From the NCBI GenBank assembly GCA_030679995.1, contig JAUXSK010000004.1:1-42314 (forward strand): 42,314 nucleotides of DNA, read 5' to 3'. Source of the stretch: Candidatus Moraniibacteriota bacterium (GTDB lineage: Bacteria; Patescibacteriota; Minisyncoccia; Moranbacterales; UBA2206). A model generated the notes under the pieces. That model was not told where the DNA came from. It saw nothing but the letters and a program-made list of their open reading frames with translations, and did no database searches. The position numbers and the translations under genes are program-made. This document shows, piece by piece, positions 7,823-16,496 of this stretch (the first letter of the stretch is position 1; each line of letters starts with the position of its first letter).

Positions 7823-8950
7823 ATGTTTCTTACTACCAACACCAAGCTTATCGCAATCGCAATCGCGCTTTCCGGCGTGGTCTTTATGATGTTCGCGACG
7901 CCCTTTTTGGTCGCTGATTCCGACGCTTTCCGGGAAAGCGCTATCAGGTCGCTTTTCGGTTCGATGGAATTATTTATGGCTATTTTCCTCCTGAATGAAT
8001 TTTACCGGGTCAAAATCCTTATCCGGAAGGAAGAAATCAGCAAAGACAAAATCAAGAAAATCGGAAGTGATATCGGGAAGCACTTCAAAAAATCGGCTAT
8101 CGGGATGAAGGGAATTATTTTGTCCGGAGGCACCGCGACGCGTCTTTTTCCGTTGACAGCCACCACTTCGAAGCAACTTTTGCCGGTCTATGACAGGCAG
8201 ATGATTTTCTATCCTTTGAATACTTTGATCAAAGCCGGCATCCGGGATATTTTATTGATCGTTTCTCCTGAAAACAGCGGGCAATATCTGAATCTCCTGG
8301 GTTCCATTTTCAAAAATTACGGCATCAATCTCTATTTCGAAGTCCAGAAAGTTCCGGGCGGACTGCCGGAAGCTTTCATTTTCGGCGAAGGTTTCATCGG
8401 GAGCGACAACGTGACTTTGATCTTGGGGGATAATATTTTCGAAGATGATATTTCCGAGATCATTTCCGGGTTCCAGTCGGGGCATCACATATTCGCCAAA
8501 AAAGTGCCGGATCCAGAACGCTTCGGGGTGGTGAAATTCGACGGGAACGGGAAGGCGGAAAAAATCGTCGAAAAACCCAAAGAATGGATCAGTGACTATG
8601 CCATTTCCGGACTCTATATCTATGATAATGAAGTGGTCGAGGTTTCCAAAAACCTGAAAGTGTCCGAAAGGGGGGAATTGGAAATAACCGATCTCCACCG
8701 GCACTATCTGGAAAAAGACAAGCTGAAGGTGAATATCCTAGAAGGCGTCTGGTTGGATGCCGGGACGCACGATTCGCTTCTGGCGGCCAGCCAGATCGTC
8801 AAGGAAAGGAATATTTCCCAGAATTTCCATCCGATAATAAACGAAGCCATCGCCGAATTCAACCGCGAGTTTAAGATGCGGACGCAAGCGGTCCTTAATA
8901 TGCATAACTTGCGGTTGCGGGAGGAATTTATGTTGCATAAGAAGCCTTAA
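7823..8950 (+). CDS. rmlA: two-TM domain fused to glucose-1-phosphate thymidylyltransferase
   Basis: Residues 1-94 hydrophobic/membrane; from residue 95 MKGIILSGGTATRLFPLTATTSKQLLPVYDRQMIFYPL, LILGDNIFEDD, RFGVVKFD, EITDLHRHYL, GVWLDAGTHDSLL as in RmlA. Confidence 0.9.
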   Translation: MFLTTNTKLIAIAIALSGVVFMMFATPFLVADSDAFRESAIRSLFGSMELFMAIFLLNEFYRVKILIRKEEISKDKIKKIGSDIGKHFKKSAIGMKGIILSGGTATRLFPLTATTSKQLLPVYDRQMIFYPLNTLIKAGIRDILLIVSPENSGQYLNLLGSIFKNYGINLYFEVQKVPGGLPEAFIFGEGFIGSDNVTLILGDNIFEDDISEIISGFQSGHHIFAKKVPDPERFGVVKFDGNGKAEKIVEKPKEWISDYAISGLYIYDNEVVEVSKNLKVSERGELEITDLHRHYLEKDKLKVNILEGVWLDAGTHDSLLAASQIVKERNISQNFHPIINEAIAEFNREFKMRTQAVLNMHNLRLREEFMLHKKP

Positions 8951-8966
8951 CATTTTTTATAACGAA

Positions 8967-9830
8967 ATGGACGATAAAACTATCAAACTGACGATCATTA
9001 TCCTGGATTTTATGAAAGCCCGAAGGTTGGTCGAAGGCGTCAAATTTTTGATGGAGCAGGAAACTAACTTCAATTTAAAGATCATCGTGATCGATAATTC
9101 TTGCAACAATGAGAATGCCGGAATCTTGCGGGAAGGGCTTGGAAAATATCCGAATATCGAGTTGGTCATCAATGAAAAGAATTCTGGCTATCCGAAAGCG
9201 CACAATGATGTCAAGGATAGGATCGAGGGGGAATATGTGATGATTCTCAATCCGGACATCTTACTGAAAGAAAAAACGACACTGACGGAAATGGTCGCTA
9301 AGATGGAGGCTGATCCGGAAATCGGAATCCTGGGACCCAAGCAGGTCGATGACAACGGCAATGTGGCTATGTCAGTGCGCGCTTTCCCTAATTTTTTCTT
9401 GCAGGTTTCCCGCCGTACGTTTTTGCGCAACCTCCCGGTCTTGAAAGGCAAGGTGGCATATGATGAGATGCGGCATCTTGACTATTCCCAGACCCAGGAC
9501 GTGGATTGGCTGCAATCCTCCTGCGTGCTGATCAGGCGCGACCTTTGGGAGAAAGTCGGCGGATTCAATGACGGATATTTCCTTTTTATGGCTGATGTGG
9601 AGATATGTCTGAAAGCTTGGCAAAACGGCTATCGGGTCGTCTATTATCCGGAAGCCCAAGTTTATGCGGACGGCAAACGGGTGAGTGCCGGAGGTTTCGG
9701 GGCGTTTTTCAAAAATTGGGTTTTGCGCCAGCATGTCAAGGATTCTTTGCGATATAGTTTGGCTCATCTGCTATCGTCTGATCCGAGAAAAAAATACTAC
9801 GCGATGAAGGCGGAACACGGGAATCGCTAG
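8967..9830 (+). CDS. GT2-family glycosyltransferase (rhamnosyltransferase-like)
   Basis: NEKNSGYPKAHNDV, YVMILNPDILL, VDWLQSSCVLIRRDLWEKVGGFNDGYFLFMADVEICLKAW. Confidence 0.88.
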   Translation: MDDKTIKLTIIILDFMKARRLVEGVKFLMEQETNFNLKIIVIDNSCNNENAGILREGLGKYPNIELVINEKNSGYPKAHNDVKDRIEGEYVMILNPDILLKEKTTLTEMVAKMEADPEIGILGPKQVDDNGNVAMSVRAFPNFFLQVSRRTFLRNLPVLKGKVAYDEMRHLDYSQTQDVDWLQSSCVLIRRDLWEKVGGFNDGYFLFMADVEICLKAWQNGYRVVYYPEAQVYADGKRVSAGGFGAFFKNWVLRQHVKDSLRYSLAHLLSSDPRKKYYAMKAEHGNR

Positions 9831-9844
9831 ACTAATTTTTTTAA

Positions 9845-11038
9845 GTGAAATCGATTATGAAATCATTACTCGTGAAATTTGGAAAGGCCTGGTTGATATG
9901 GCGGCGGAACGGGCTATGGGGAGGGACGAAAATCGTTGCCGGCTATCTGTCCACTTTTGTTAAGGCTTTTTTTGTCGGTTCCGGCGATGTGCTTTTCATT
10001 TCCAGCGGCGTAGGGGACAGCGCGTTCTACCGCGCTTACAATCCGGCCGAAGAATTGAAGATCCACGGATTCAGGACGGCTACGACCATCTCTGACAATC
10101 CCAATCTGCCAAAACTGGTCGATAAATTCGAGATTTTCGTGTTCCATCGGGTGATTCAGAATAAAAATATTGGAAAAATGATCCAAAAGATCAAGGAGCA
10201 AGGGAAAGAAATAATTTTCGATACGGACGATTTGGTGTATGATCCGCAATACCTGAAACATATGGATTATTTCCAAAAAATGAGCGCGGCGGAACAAGAA
10301 TTGTACCGCAACGGAATCGGGGCGGAAATTCTCAATGATCCGTATGTGAAAGTCTGCACTACGACCGTTTCATATCTGGGGGATAAGTTGCGGGAAAGGG
10401 GAAAGAAAGTGATCATAGTCCCGAACCGGTTTTCCGACCACGAATTGGAACTGGCCAGTCGGCTCTTGGAAAAAGAAAAAACCCGGGACGGATTCGTGCG
10501 GTTGGGCTATTATAGCGGAACGCTTTCGCATAACAAGGATTTCGCTAGCATCACGGACGCGCTGATGGAAGTGCTTGGCAGATATGGAAACGTGAAATTG
10601 CTTTTGGCCGGGTCGCTGGATGTCGAGGATAAGCTGAACGAATTCGGTGCGCGGATCGAAACCTTGCCCAGGGTTCCGCGGGACGAATATTATGGCAACA
10701 TCTACAAATGCGATATTAACCTTGCGCCGTTGGAATTGGGCAATCCTTTTTGCGAATCCAAATCGGCTATCAAATTCACTGAAACCGGAGTGCTGGAAAT
10801 CCCGACGGTGGCGGTGAAGAACCGGACATTTTCCGAAACGATCGAAGACGGGGTTGATGGGTTATTGGCAGATAGTACCGCCGAGTGGGTGGAGAAAATC
10901 AGTCGTCTGGTTGAAGACGGAAATTTGAGAAAATCAATGGGAGAAAAAGCGCGGGAAAAAGTCTTGCGCGACTATACGAACAAGAATAGCCGGAACGAGG
11001 AATATTACGGATATCTGAGGAGCATCCTAAACAAGTAA
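9845..11038 (+). CDS. GT4-like glycosyltransferase (ATG at 9857 is an alternative start)
   Basis: KEIIFDTDDLVYDP, RLGYYSGTLSHNKDFASITDAL, VKLLLAGSL, INLAPLELGNPFCESKSAIKFTETGVLEIPTVA, DGLLADSTAEW. Confidence 0.8.
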   Translation: MKSIMKSLLVKFGKAWLIWRRNGLWGGTKIVAGYLSTFVKAFFVGSGDVLFISSGVGDSAFYRAYNPAEELKIHGFRTATTISDNPNLPKLVDKFEIFVFHRVIQNKNIGKMIQKIKEQGKEIIFDTDDLVYDPQYLKHMDYFQKMSAAEQELYRNGIGAEILNDPYVKVCTTTVSYLGDKLRERGKKVIIVPNRFSDHELELASRLLEKEKTRDGFVRLGYYSGTLSHNKDFASITDALMEVLGRYGNVKLLLAGSLDVEDKLNEFGARIETLPRVPRDEYYGNIYKCDINLAPLELGNPFCESKSAIKFTETGVLEIPTVAVKNRTFSETIEDGVDGLLADSTAEWVEKISRLVEDGNLRKSMGEKAREKVLRDYTNKNSRNEEYYGYLRSILNK

Positions 11039-11050
11039 TCACTGGAGCAT

Positions 11051-11914
11051 ATGGAATCATGGCCGAAAGTTTTCATCATCATATTAAATTATAACGGCGG
11101 GGAATTTTTGAAGAATTGCCTGAAAAGCGTGCAGGATATCGATTATCCTGATTTTTCCGTGCTGGTTGTTGACAATGGTTCCCAAGACGGTTCGTTCCAG
11201 GCGGTTCCGGCGGTTTTTCCCGGCGTGCTCACTTTGGAAAACGGAAAAAATCTGGGGTTTGCCGCTGGCAACAATACAGGCATCCGTTACGCCTTGGAAC
11301 GCGGGGCTGACTATGCTTTGCTTTTGAACCAGGATACCGAAGTCGAGCCGGATTTTTTGAAGAAGCTGATGGTCGCGGCGCGGGAACATCCCGAAGCTGG
11401 CATATTGTCCCCGCTGATTTTTTGGAAAAGGACCGCTGAAATCTGGTTTTCCGAGGGATGGATCAATTGGCTGACTATGAAGTCGTATCATAAAAAGGAA
11501 TTGCGGACAGGTGCTCCCTACAAAAGTGGTTTTATCACCGGCTGTTCGATGCTGATCAAAAAAGAAGTCTTGGTTAAAATCGGCTTTCTGAGTGAAAAAT
11601 ATTTTCTGTATTGGGAAGACGCCGATTTCAGCCTGAAAGCGCGAAGGAACGGGTTTTCAATGTTGGTGGTTCCCGAGAGCCGCATCTACCATTTTGAGGC
11701 ATACACTGAGCCTGCGGGCAACAAACTGTATTGGCTGGTGTTTTCCGGACTCATTTTTTTTAAGAGGAACGCCCCTGCTTGGGCCAGGATCTGGCTCAAG
11801 CTTTACTATGGACTGAGGAAGATAAAAAACCGGATTGATATCGCGCTGCGTCCTAATGATAACGCGCGCGTCGTCCGAAAAGCTTATTATGATTTCGATC
11901 AAGGAAACTACTAA
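11051..11914 (+). CDS. GT2-family glycosyltransferase
   Basis: VFIIILNYNGGEFLKNCLKSV, VVDNGSQDGS, NLGFAAGNNTGI, ALLLNQDTEVEPDFL, GCSMLIKKEVL, YFLYWEDADFSLKARRNG. Confidence 0.93.
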   Translation: MESWPKVFIIILNYNGGEFLKNCLKSVQDIDYPDFSVLVVDNGSQDGSFQAVPAVFPGVLTLENGKNLGFAAGNNTGIRYALERGADYALLLNQDTEVEPDFLKKLMVAAREHPEAGILSPLIFWKRTAEIWFSEGWINWLTMKSYHKKELRTGAPYKSGFITGCSMLIKKEVLVKIGFLSEKYFLYWEDADFSLKARRNGFSMLVVPESRIYHFEAYTEPAGNKLYWLVFSGLIFFKRNAPAWARIWLKLYYGLRKIKNRIDIALRPNDNARVVRKAYYDFDQGNY

Positions 11915-12704
11915 AGACCTGTCGGTCATCATCGTCAATTATAAGAGCGAGCATTTTTTGGAACAATGCCTGGCTTCGCTTTATCGCGCGATCGGCGGCC
12001 GGATGTCGTTCGAGGTCATCATCGTCAATAACTATCCCGAGGAAAAGCTGGAAGGGATCAGGCAACTTTTCCCTGAAACCCAGGTGATCGTCAACTCGAA
12101 AAACGGAGGCTTCGGCCAGGGAAATAATCTCGGAGCCTGGGAAGCGTCCGGCCGGTATCTTTGGCTTTTAAATCCGGATACGGAAATTATCGCCGGCAAT
12201 CCATATAATATTATAGGAGAATTCAAGCGTGACGCTAGTCTGGGCGTGCTCGGATGTTGTCTGATGACCGAGTATGGTAAAATACAAGAATGGGGGGCTG
12301 GGGAAGAGGTCACTCTTTGGGATTTGATAAAGAATAATCTGGGAATATATGCCAGTCGAAAAATTTGGGAGAGCGGAAACAAAAAGGAAGCCGCTTGGGT
12401 GGCCGGCACGGCTTTGTTCGTGAAGAGGGAATTATTTTTGGAAATTGGGGGGTTTGATGAGGATATTTTCATGTATTTCGAGGATGTCGATTTGTGCAAA
12501 AGGATACGGGGGTCGGGCAAAAAGATATTTTATTTTCCCGAAATAAAAATCCTGCACAAGTGCGGGGGCAGTTACGGCGAAGATGGGAAAAAAAGGCAGA
12601 AGCAAAACTACTATGATTCGCTGGTCTATTATTTCAAAAAGCACCGCTCCGGATTTGAGACATTCGTCGTTGAGACACTTAGGAGAATTTTTTTCAGCCG
12701 ATAG
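11889..12704 (+). CDS. GT2-family glycosyltransferase
   Basis: SVIIVNYKSEHFLEQCLASL, NGGFGQGNNLGA, LWLLNPDTEI, GTALFVKRELFLEIGGFDEDIFMYFEDVDLCKRI. ATG at 11889 overlaps the previous gene by 26 nt; the ORF-track start at 11835 is too far upstream. Confidence 0.92.
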   Translation: MISIKETTKDLSVIIVNYKSEHFLEQCLASLYRAIGGRMSFEVIIVNNYPEEKLEGIRQLFPETQVIVNSKNGGFGQGNNLGAWEASGRYLWLLNPDTEIIAGNPYNIIGEFKRDASLGVLGCCLMTEYGKIQEWGAGEEVTLWDLIKNNLGIYASRKIWESGNKKEAAWVAGTALFVKRELFLEIGGFDEDIFMYFEDVDLCKRIRGSGKKIFYFPEIKILHKCGGSYGEDGKKRQKQNYYDSLVYYFKKHRSGFETFVVETLRRIFFSR

Positions 12705-12732
12705 GATTTTTTAATATCATTAAGATAAAATC

Positions 12733-13602
12733 ATGACAACAAGAAAAATCAAAAAAGCCATAATTGCCGTCGCCGGTTCGGGAACTAGGTTATTGCCGGC
12801 CACCAAATCGATGCCTAAGGAAATGTTGCCGATCGTGGACAAGCCGATAATCCAATTGGTCGTCGAGGAGCTGGTCGAGGCGGGCATCGAGGACATAATC
12901 TTCGTGACTCGGTGGGATAAAAAACCATTAGAAGACCATTTCGACCACAGCGTGGCGCTGGAAGATGATTTGAAAAAGAACGGCAAAAACGAAATCGCTG
13001 AGAAAATCGGAAAAATCGCCGATATGGCCAATTTCATTTATGTCCGCCAGAAGGGTCCATATGGCAATGGAACCCCGGTCCTGTCGGCGGCCAGCCTGGT
13101 GGATGATGAGCCGTTCGTGTTCGTGTGGGGCGACGACCTGGTGAAGTCGGAAGTTTCTTTTACCAAGCAGATGGTGGAGGACTATGAGAAGAACGGACAG
13201 CTGATGATCGGAGTCCAGGAAGTTCCGCGCGAAGTGGTGAATCGTTACGGCATCGTGAAATTGAAAGAAGGTACCAATGAAATCGAGGATATCGTCGAGA
13301 AGCCTTCAATCGAAGAAGCGCCGACCTGTTTGGCGGATTTTGGCCGGATGGTTTTGAACCAGGATTTTATCAATATCCTGCGGGAAACTTCGCTGGGAAA
13401 AGGCAATGAACTTTGGATCACCGATGCTATCAAAAAATATATCCAGAATGGCGGAATTTTTTTGGCTAAGGAACTTAAGGATGGTCAATGGCTGACGACC
13501 GGTGATCCGCTCAACTATCTCAAAGCTATTTTCGCGTATGCCTTGGATCGCGACGATATCAGCGGCGAGATACTGGATTTCATCGCTTCGCAAAAAAAAT
13601 AA
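12733..13602 (+). CDS. galU: UTP-glucose-1-phosphate uridylyltransferase
   Basis: KKAIIAVAGSGTRLLPATKSMPKEMLPIVDKPIIQLVVEE, FVWGDDLV, RYGIVK, LGKGNELWITDAI, GQWLTTGDPLNYLKA. Confidence 0.95.
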   Translation: MTTRKIKKAIIAVAGSGTRLLPATKSMPKEMLPIVDKPIIQLVVEELVEAGIEDIIFVTRWDKKPLEDHFDHSVALEDDLKKNGKNEIAEKIGKIADMANFIYVRQKGPYGNGTPVLSAASLVDDEPFVFVWGDDLVKSEVSFTKQMVEDYEKNGQLMIGVQEVPREVVNRYGIVKLKEGTNEIEDIVEKPSIEEAPTCLADFGRMVLNQDFINILRETSLGKGNELWITDAIKKYIQNGGIFLAKELKDGQWLTTGDPLNYLKAIFAYALDRDDISGEILDFIASQKK

Positions 13603-13604
13603 GG

Positions 13605-14735
13605 ATGAAAATCGCCATCCAAGCCGCCGATCTTGATCATAAGCGCATAGATGGGACCCGGGTCTATATTTTCAACCTGTTGAAAAATTTTGGCTGGCTG
13701 GACAGCAGCAGTGATTTTGCGCTTTATCACAGGAATGAGTTTAATCCCGAATTGGCTCCGCCAGTCTTCGCGAACTATGCGGTCATCCGCAAGCCGTTTC
13801 CTTGCCTATGGACCCAGACGCGGCTGGCCTATGAGTTATGGTGGAACACTCCGGATGTCCTGTGGATGCCGATGTCGGCCTTGCCGATAATCCGCCGGAA
13901 AAAAATGAAAACCGTGATTACGATCCATGACCTGGCTTTTAAATATTTTCCGGAACATTTTCCTGCCAAAGATCTGCGCAAGCTGAATTTTTTTGCTGAT
14001 TATTCGATCCGGGCCGCCGACAAGATAATTGCGATTTCCGAAGCGACCAAAAAAGACATTTTGAAATTATATCCGGGAATAAGAGCAGAGAAAATCAAAG
14101 TCATCTACCATGGTTTCAGCCCGGATGTCTTCAGTCAGCCACGTGATGCGGCGCGCGAAGCGGAAATCAAAAAAAAATCCGGTATCACGGGAAATTATAT
14201 TATCTATATCGGCGCCATCCAACCGCGCAAAAACCTCAAAACTCTGATCAAGGCTTTCGAGATATTGAAAAGCCGGGCGCAAGAGAATGGATCTTCGGAT
14301 GATTTGGAGCTGCTTATTGTCGGGGAAAAGGCCTGGTTGAGCGAAGGAACGGTCAAAATGGCCCGGCAAAGCCGGTTTGCCGATGATATCAAAATGCCCG
14401 GTAGGCTCAGATTTGACGATCTGGGGCATCTTTGCCGGGGGGCAGGGGTATTCGTATTCCCGTCGTTATATGAGGGTTTCGGCATTCCGGTCTTGGAAGC
14501 GATGGCAGCCGGAGTGCCGGTCATCTGTGCGGATAACTCCAGCTTGCCGGAAGTCGGCGGCGAGGCCTGCCTGTATTTCAAAGCCGCCAGTCACGAAGAT
14601 TTGGCGCAAAAAATCAAGCGCGTTTTAGGAGACGGGGGATTGCGTGCCGAGCTGGTCGCCAAAGGTGCGGAGCAGATAAAAAAATTCTCCTGGGAAAAAT
14701 GCGCCCGGGAAACTTTGGACTATTTGAAAAATTGA
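13605..14735 (+). CDS. GT4-family glycosyltransferase (mannosyltransferase-like)
   Basis: KTVITIHDLAFKYFPEHF, IIAISEATKKDILKLYPG, YIGAIQPRKNLKTLIKAFE, VFVFPSLYEGFGIPVLEAMAAGVPVICADNSSLPEVGGEA. Confidence 0.94.
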   Translation: MKIAIQAADLDHKRIDGTRVYIFNLLKNFGWLDSSSDFALYHRNEFNPELAPPVFANYAVIRKPFPCLWTQTRLAYELWWNTPDVLWMPMSALPIIRRKKMKTVITIHDLAFKYFPEHFPAKDLRKLNFFADYSIRAADKIIAISEATKKDILKLYPGIRAEKIKVIYHGFSPDVFSQPRDAAREAEIKKKSGITGNYIIYIGAIQPRKNLKTLIKAFEILKSRAQENGSSDDLELLIVGEKAWLSEGTVKMARQSRFADDIKMPGRLRFDDLGHLCRGAGVFVFPSLYEGFGIPVLEAMAAGVPVICADNSSLPEVGGEACLYFKAASHEDLAQKIKRVLGDGGLRAELVAKGAEQIKKFSWEKCARETLDYLKN

Positions 14736-14777
14736 TTTTATAGAGATTTAACCTCCATAAGGGAAGTTGAACCTTGA

Positions 14778-15170
14778 TTATTCTTCCTGGAACGCTTTGA
14801 AGATGAAATAAACAGTTGTTGAAATCGCGGCTAAAATAAACAGGCTGAGGTAGATATCCAATTTCAACATACTGTTGAAAAGCAACAGTACGAAGATGAA
14901 AAATAGCGGCCAAGCTATTTTTTTGCTGAGGATGTCCGCGTTTCCGATTTGCGCGTCTTCGCGTATCTTGCGGATCAGCACGATATTGATGAGCATGGCG
15001 AACGCTATTTTGTAGAGTTCCAAATGCTGTGAAACTATGCCGGGAATCAAGCCCTCGGCGACCATGGCGAAAACGAAAAGCGCCAGCCACAGCAGCAGCG
15101 AATCGTTGAGCAACTTATAAATTATGATGAGATTTTCCGGCTTAAGGCGCTGGAACGGCTTGTGGAACAT
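14778..15170 (-). CDS. small membrane protein, unknown function
   Basis: About four hydrophobic segments (LLLWLALFVFAMVAEG, IAFAMLINIVLI, WPLFFIFVLLLF, LSLFILAAISTTVYFIF); overlaps the upstream gene by 29 nt. Confidence 0.7.
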   Translation of the reverse strand: MFHKPFQRLKPENLIIIYKLLNDSLLLWLALFVFAMVAEGLIPGIVSQHLELYKIAFAMLINIVLIRKIREDAQIGNADILSKKIAWPLFFIFVLLLFNSMLKLDIYLSLFILAAISTTVYFIFKAFQEE

Positions 15171-16485
15171 AGCGGTTCTTTATTTTATTATATATATCAC
15201 GTACAAATGCGACCAGGTTGGACCGGCTTATATCTTTTTTGAAGGAAACGTTCAGATAATCGATTTTCGTGCCATTGTCCAATTTCATAATGAATTCATA
15301 GTTGGTGCCGGCCAGTTGTTGGAGGCTTGTAATCGGAATTTCACAAGAATATGATCCGAAGAAACCTTGTTTGATTTCACACTGGCTGGCAGTTTCCAAA
15401 CTTTTTTCTGAAAACGTAATCGGGGAATGGCGCAGCCAGGAATCGGCGATATTTTGGGATGGCAGAAGATGTTTTTTGGAATCTTTGACCATATAGTGCT
15501 TGGCGTTTTCAATAGTGGCGAAAACCGTTCCGTCCGGATGGACGCTTTTGATCGTGAAAAGTTTGGTTTTTTCATAAAGCGCGATCTCATCGGCGCTGGC
15601 GGCGATCACATCCTCCCAGGCGAAACCTTTTTCAAGGAAGGTCACAGGATTGTTGATCGGCAGGATCTTGTTGTCACTGACGATATAGACCGATTCGCCG
15701 TAGGAGATGAGCGAGCCGTCACTGAAGCTGATAGGGATTTCGGATAAGGGATATCGGGAAAAGATGTCCGTGTTTTTTTCAAGCGCTTGTCGCGGTTCGT
15801 ATTGGCTGAGGAACGCTTGTTCGCTGGAAAATTTTTTCAGCTGCGCACTTTCCAGGAGATAGTAGTCACTGTCGATTTTGAAGATGGAATTGTCAGGATA
15901 ACCCTCATCGCCTCTAATCGGCTGGCCGGCCGGATTGAAACGCAGTTCTTCCGGGGCGACCTCGATGAACGCCTCAGGCGCATAGCCGAGGATTGGAATA
16001 GTGCCAGTGTCGAAATGGCGGAGTGCGCCCTGGGAAACCAGATAGTAGTCGCCATTATTTTTGAGAAGCGAGCCGTCTTTGAATCCGATCGGATCGCCTT
16101 CCGGATAGAGGAGGGCCTGGTAGGATTTTTTGACGATGATCGAGCCGGAATTGATTCCGGACGCGTCCTTGTCTTGCGGAAATTCGATGACGGCCTTGGA
16201 AAAAGTTCCTGTCGCGGCCATATCGAAATATACGTCGCGGCCGGCGGAGATGCGGCCGTTTTCAACCGGGAAATCCGCGCTTTGATAACGCGGGACGGCT
16301 ATGCTGTTTTTAGATGAATCTGGATTGGCGAAAGAGAAAGTGAAGTTCTGCGCGTCAAAAATCACGCGGACAGCCATAATGGCAGCCAGCAAGAAAGCCA
16401 GCGCATACAAGGCGGTTTGGAATTTTTTGTAGCGCGCGCGATCTTTTTCCGCGAGCGTAACATCCTCGGTCAAATCGAACCACAT
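15142..16485 (-). CDS. membrane-anchored protein with about four degenerate ~50-aa repeats
   Basis: N-terminal TM (ALYALAFLLAAIMAVRVIF), then repeats with DGSLLKNNGDYYLVSQGALRHF / NSIFKIDSDYYLLESAQLKKF / DGSLISYGESVYIVSDNKILPI / DGTVFATIENAKHYMVKDSKKHLL. Confidence 0.8.
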   Translation of the reverse strand: MWFDLTEDVTLAEKDRARYKKFQTALYALAFLLAAIMAVRVIFDAQNFTFSFANPDSSKNSIAVPRYQSADFPVENGRISAGRDVYFDMAATGTFSKAVIEFPQDKDASGINSGSIIVKKSYQALLYPEGDPIGFKDGSLLKNNGDYYLVSQGALRHFDTGTIPILGYAPEAFIEVAPEELRFNPAGQPIRGDEGYPDNSIFKIDSDYYLLESAQLKKFSSEQAFLSQYEPRQALEKNTDIFSRYPLSEIPISFSDGSLISYGESVYIVSDNKILPINNPVTFLEKGFAWEDVIAASADEIALYEKTKLFTIKSVHPDGTVFATIENAKHYMVKDSKKHLLPSQNIADSWLRHSPITFSEKSLETASQCEIKQGFFGSYSCEIPITSLQQLAGTNYEFIMKLDNGTKIDYLNVSFKKDISRSNLVAFVRDIYNKIKNRYVPQAVPAP

Positions 16486-16496
16486 ATTTTTTTGAG

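Noticed and set aside
15787-16317. 176-aa plus-strand ORF
   Set aside because: Antisense to the repeat protein at 15142-16485, which has a TM and internal repeats supporting the minus strand.
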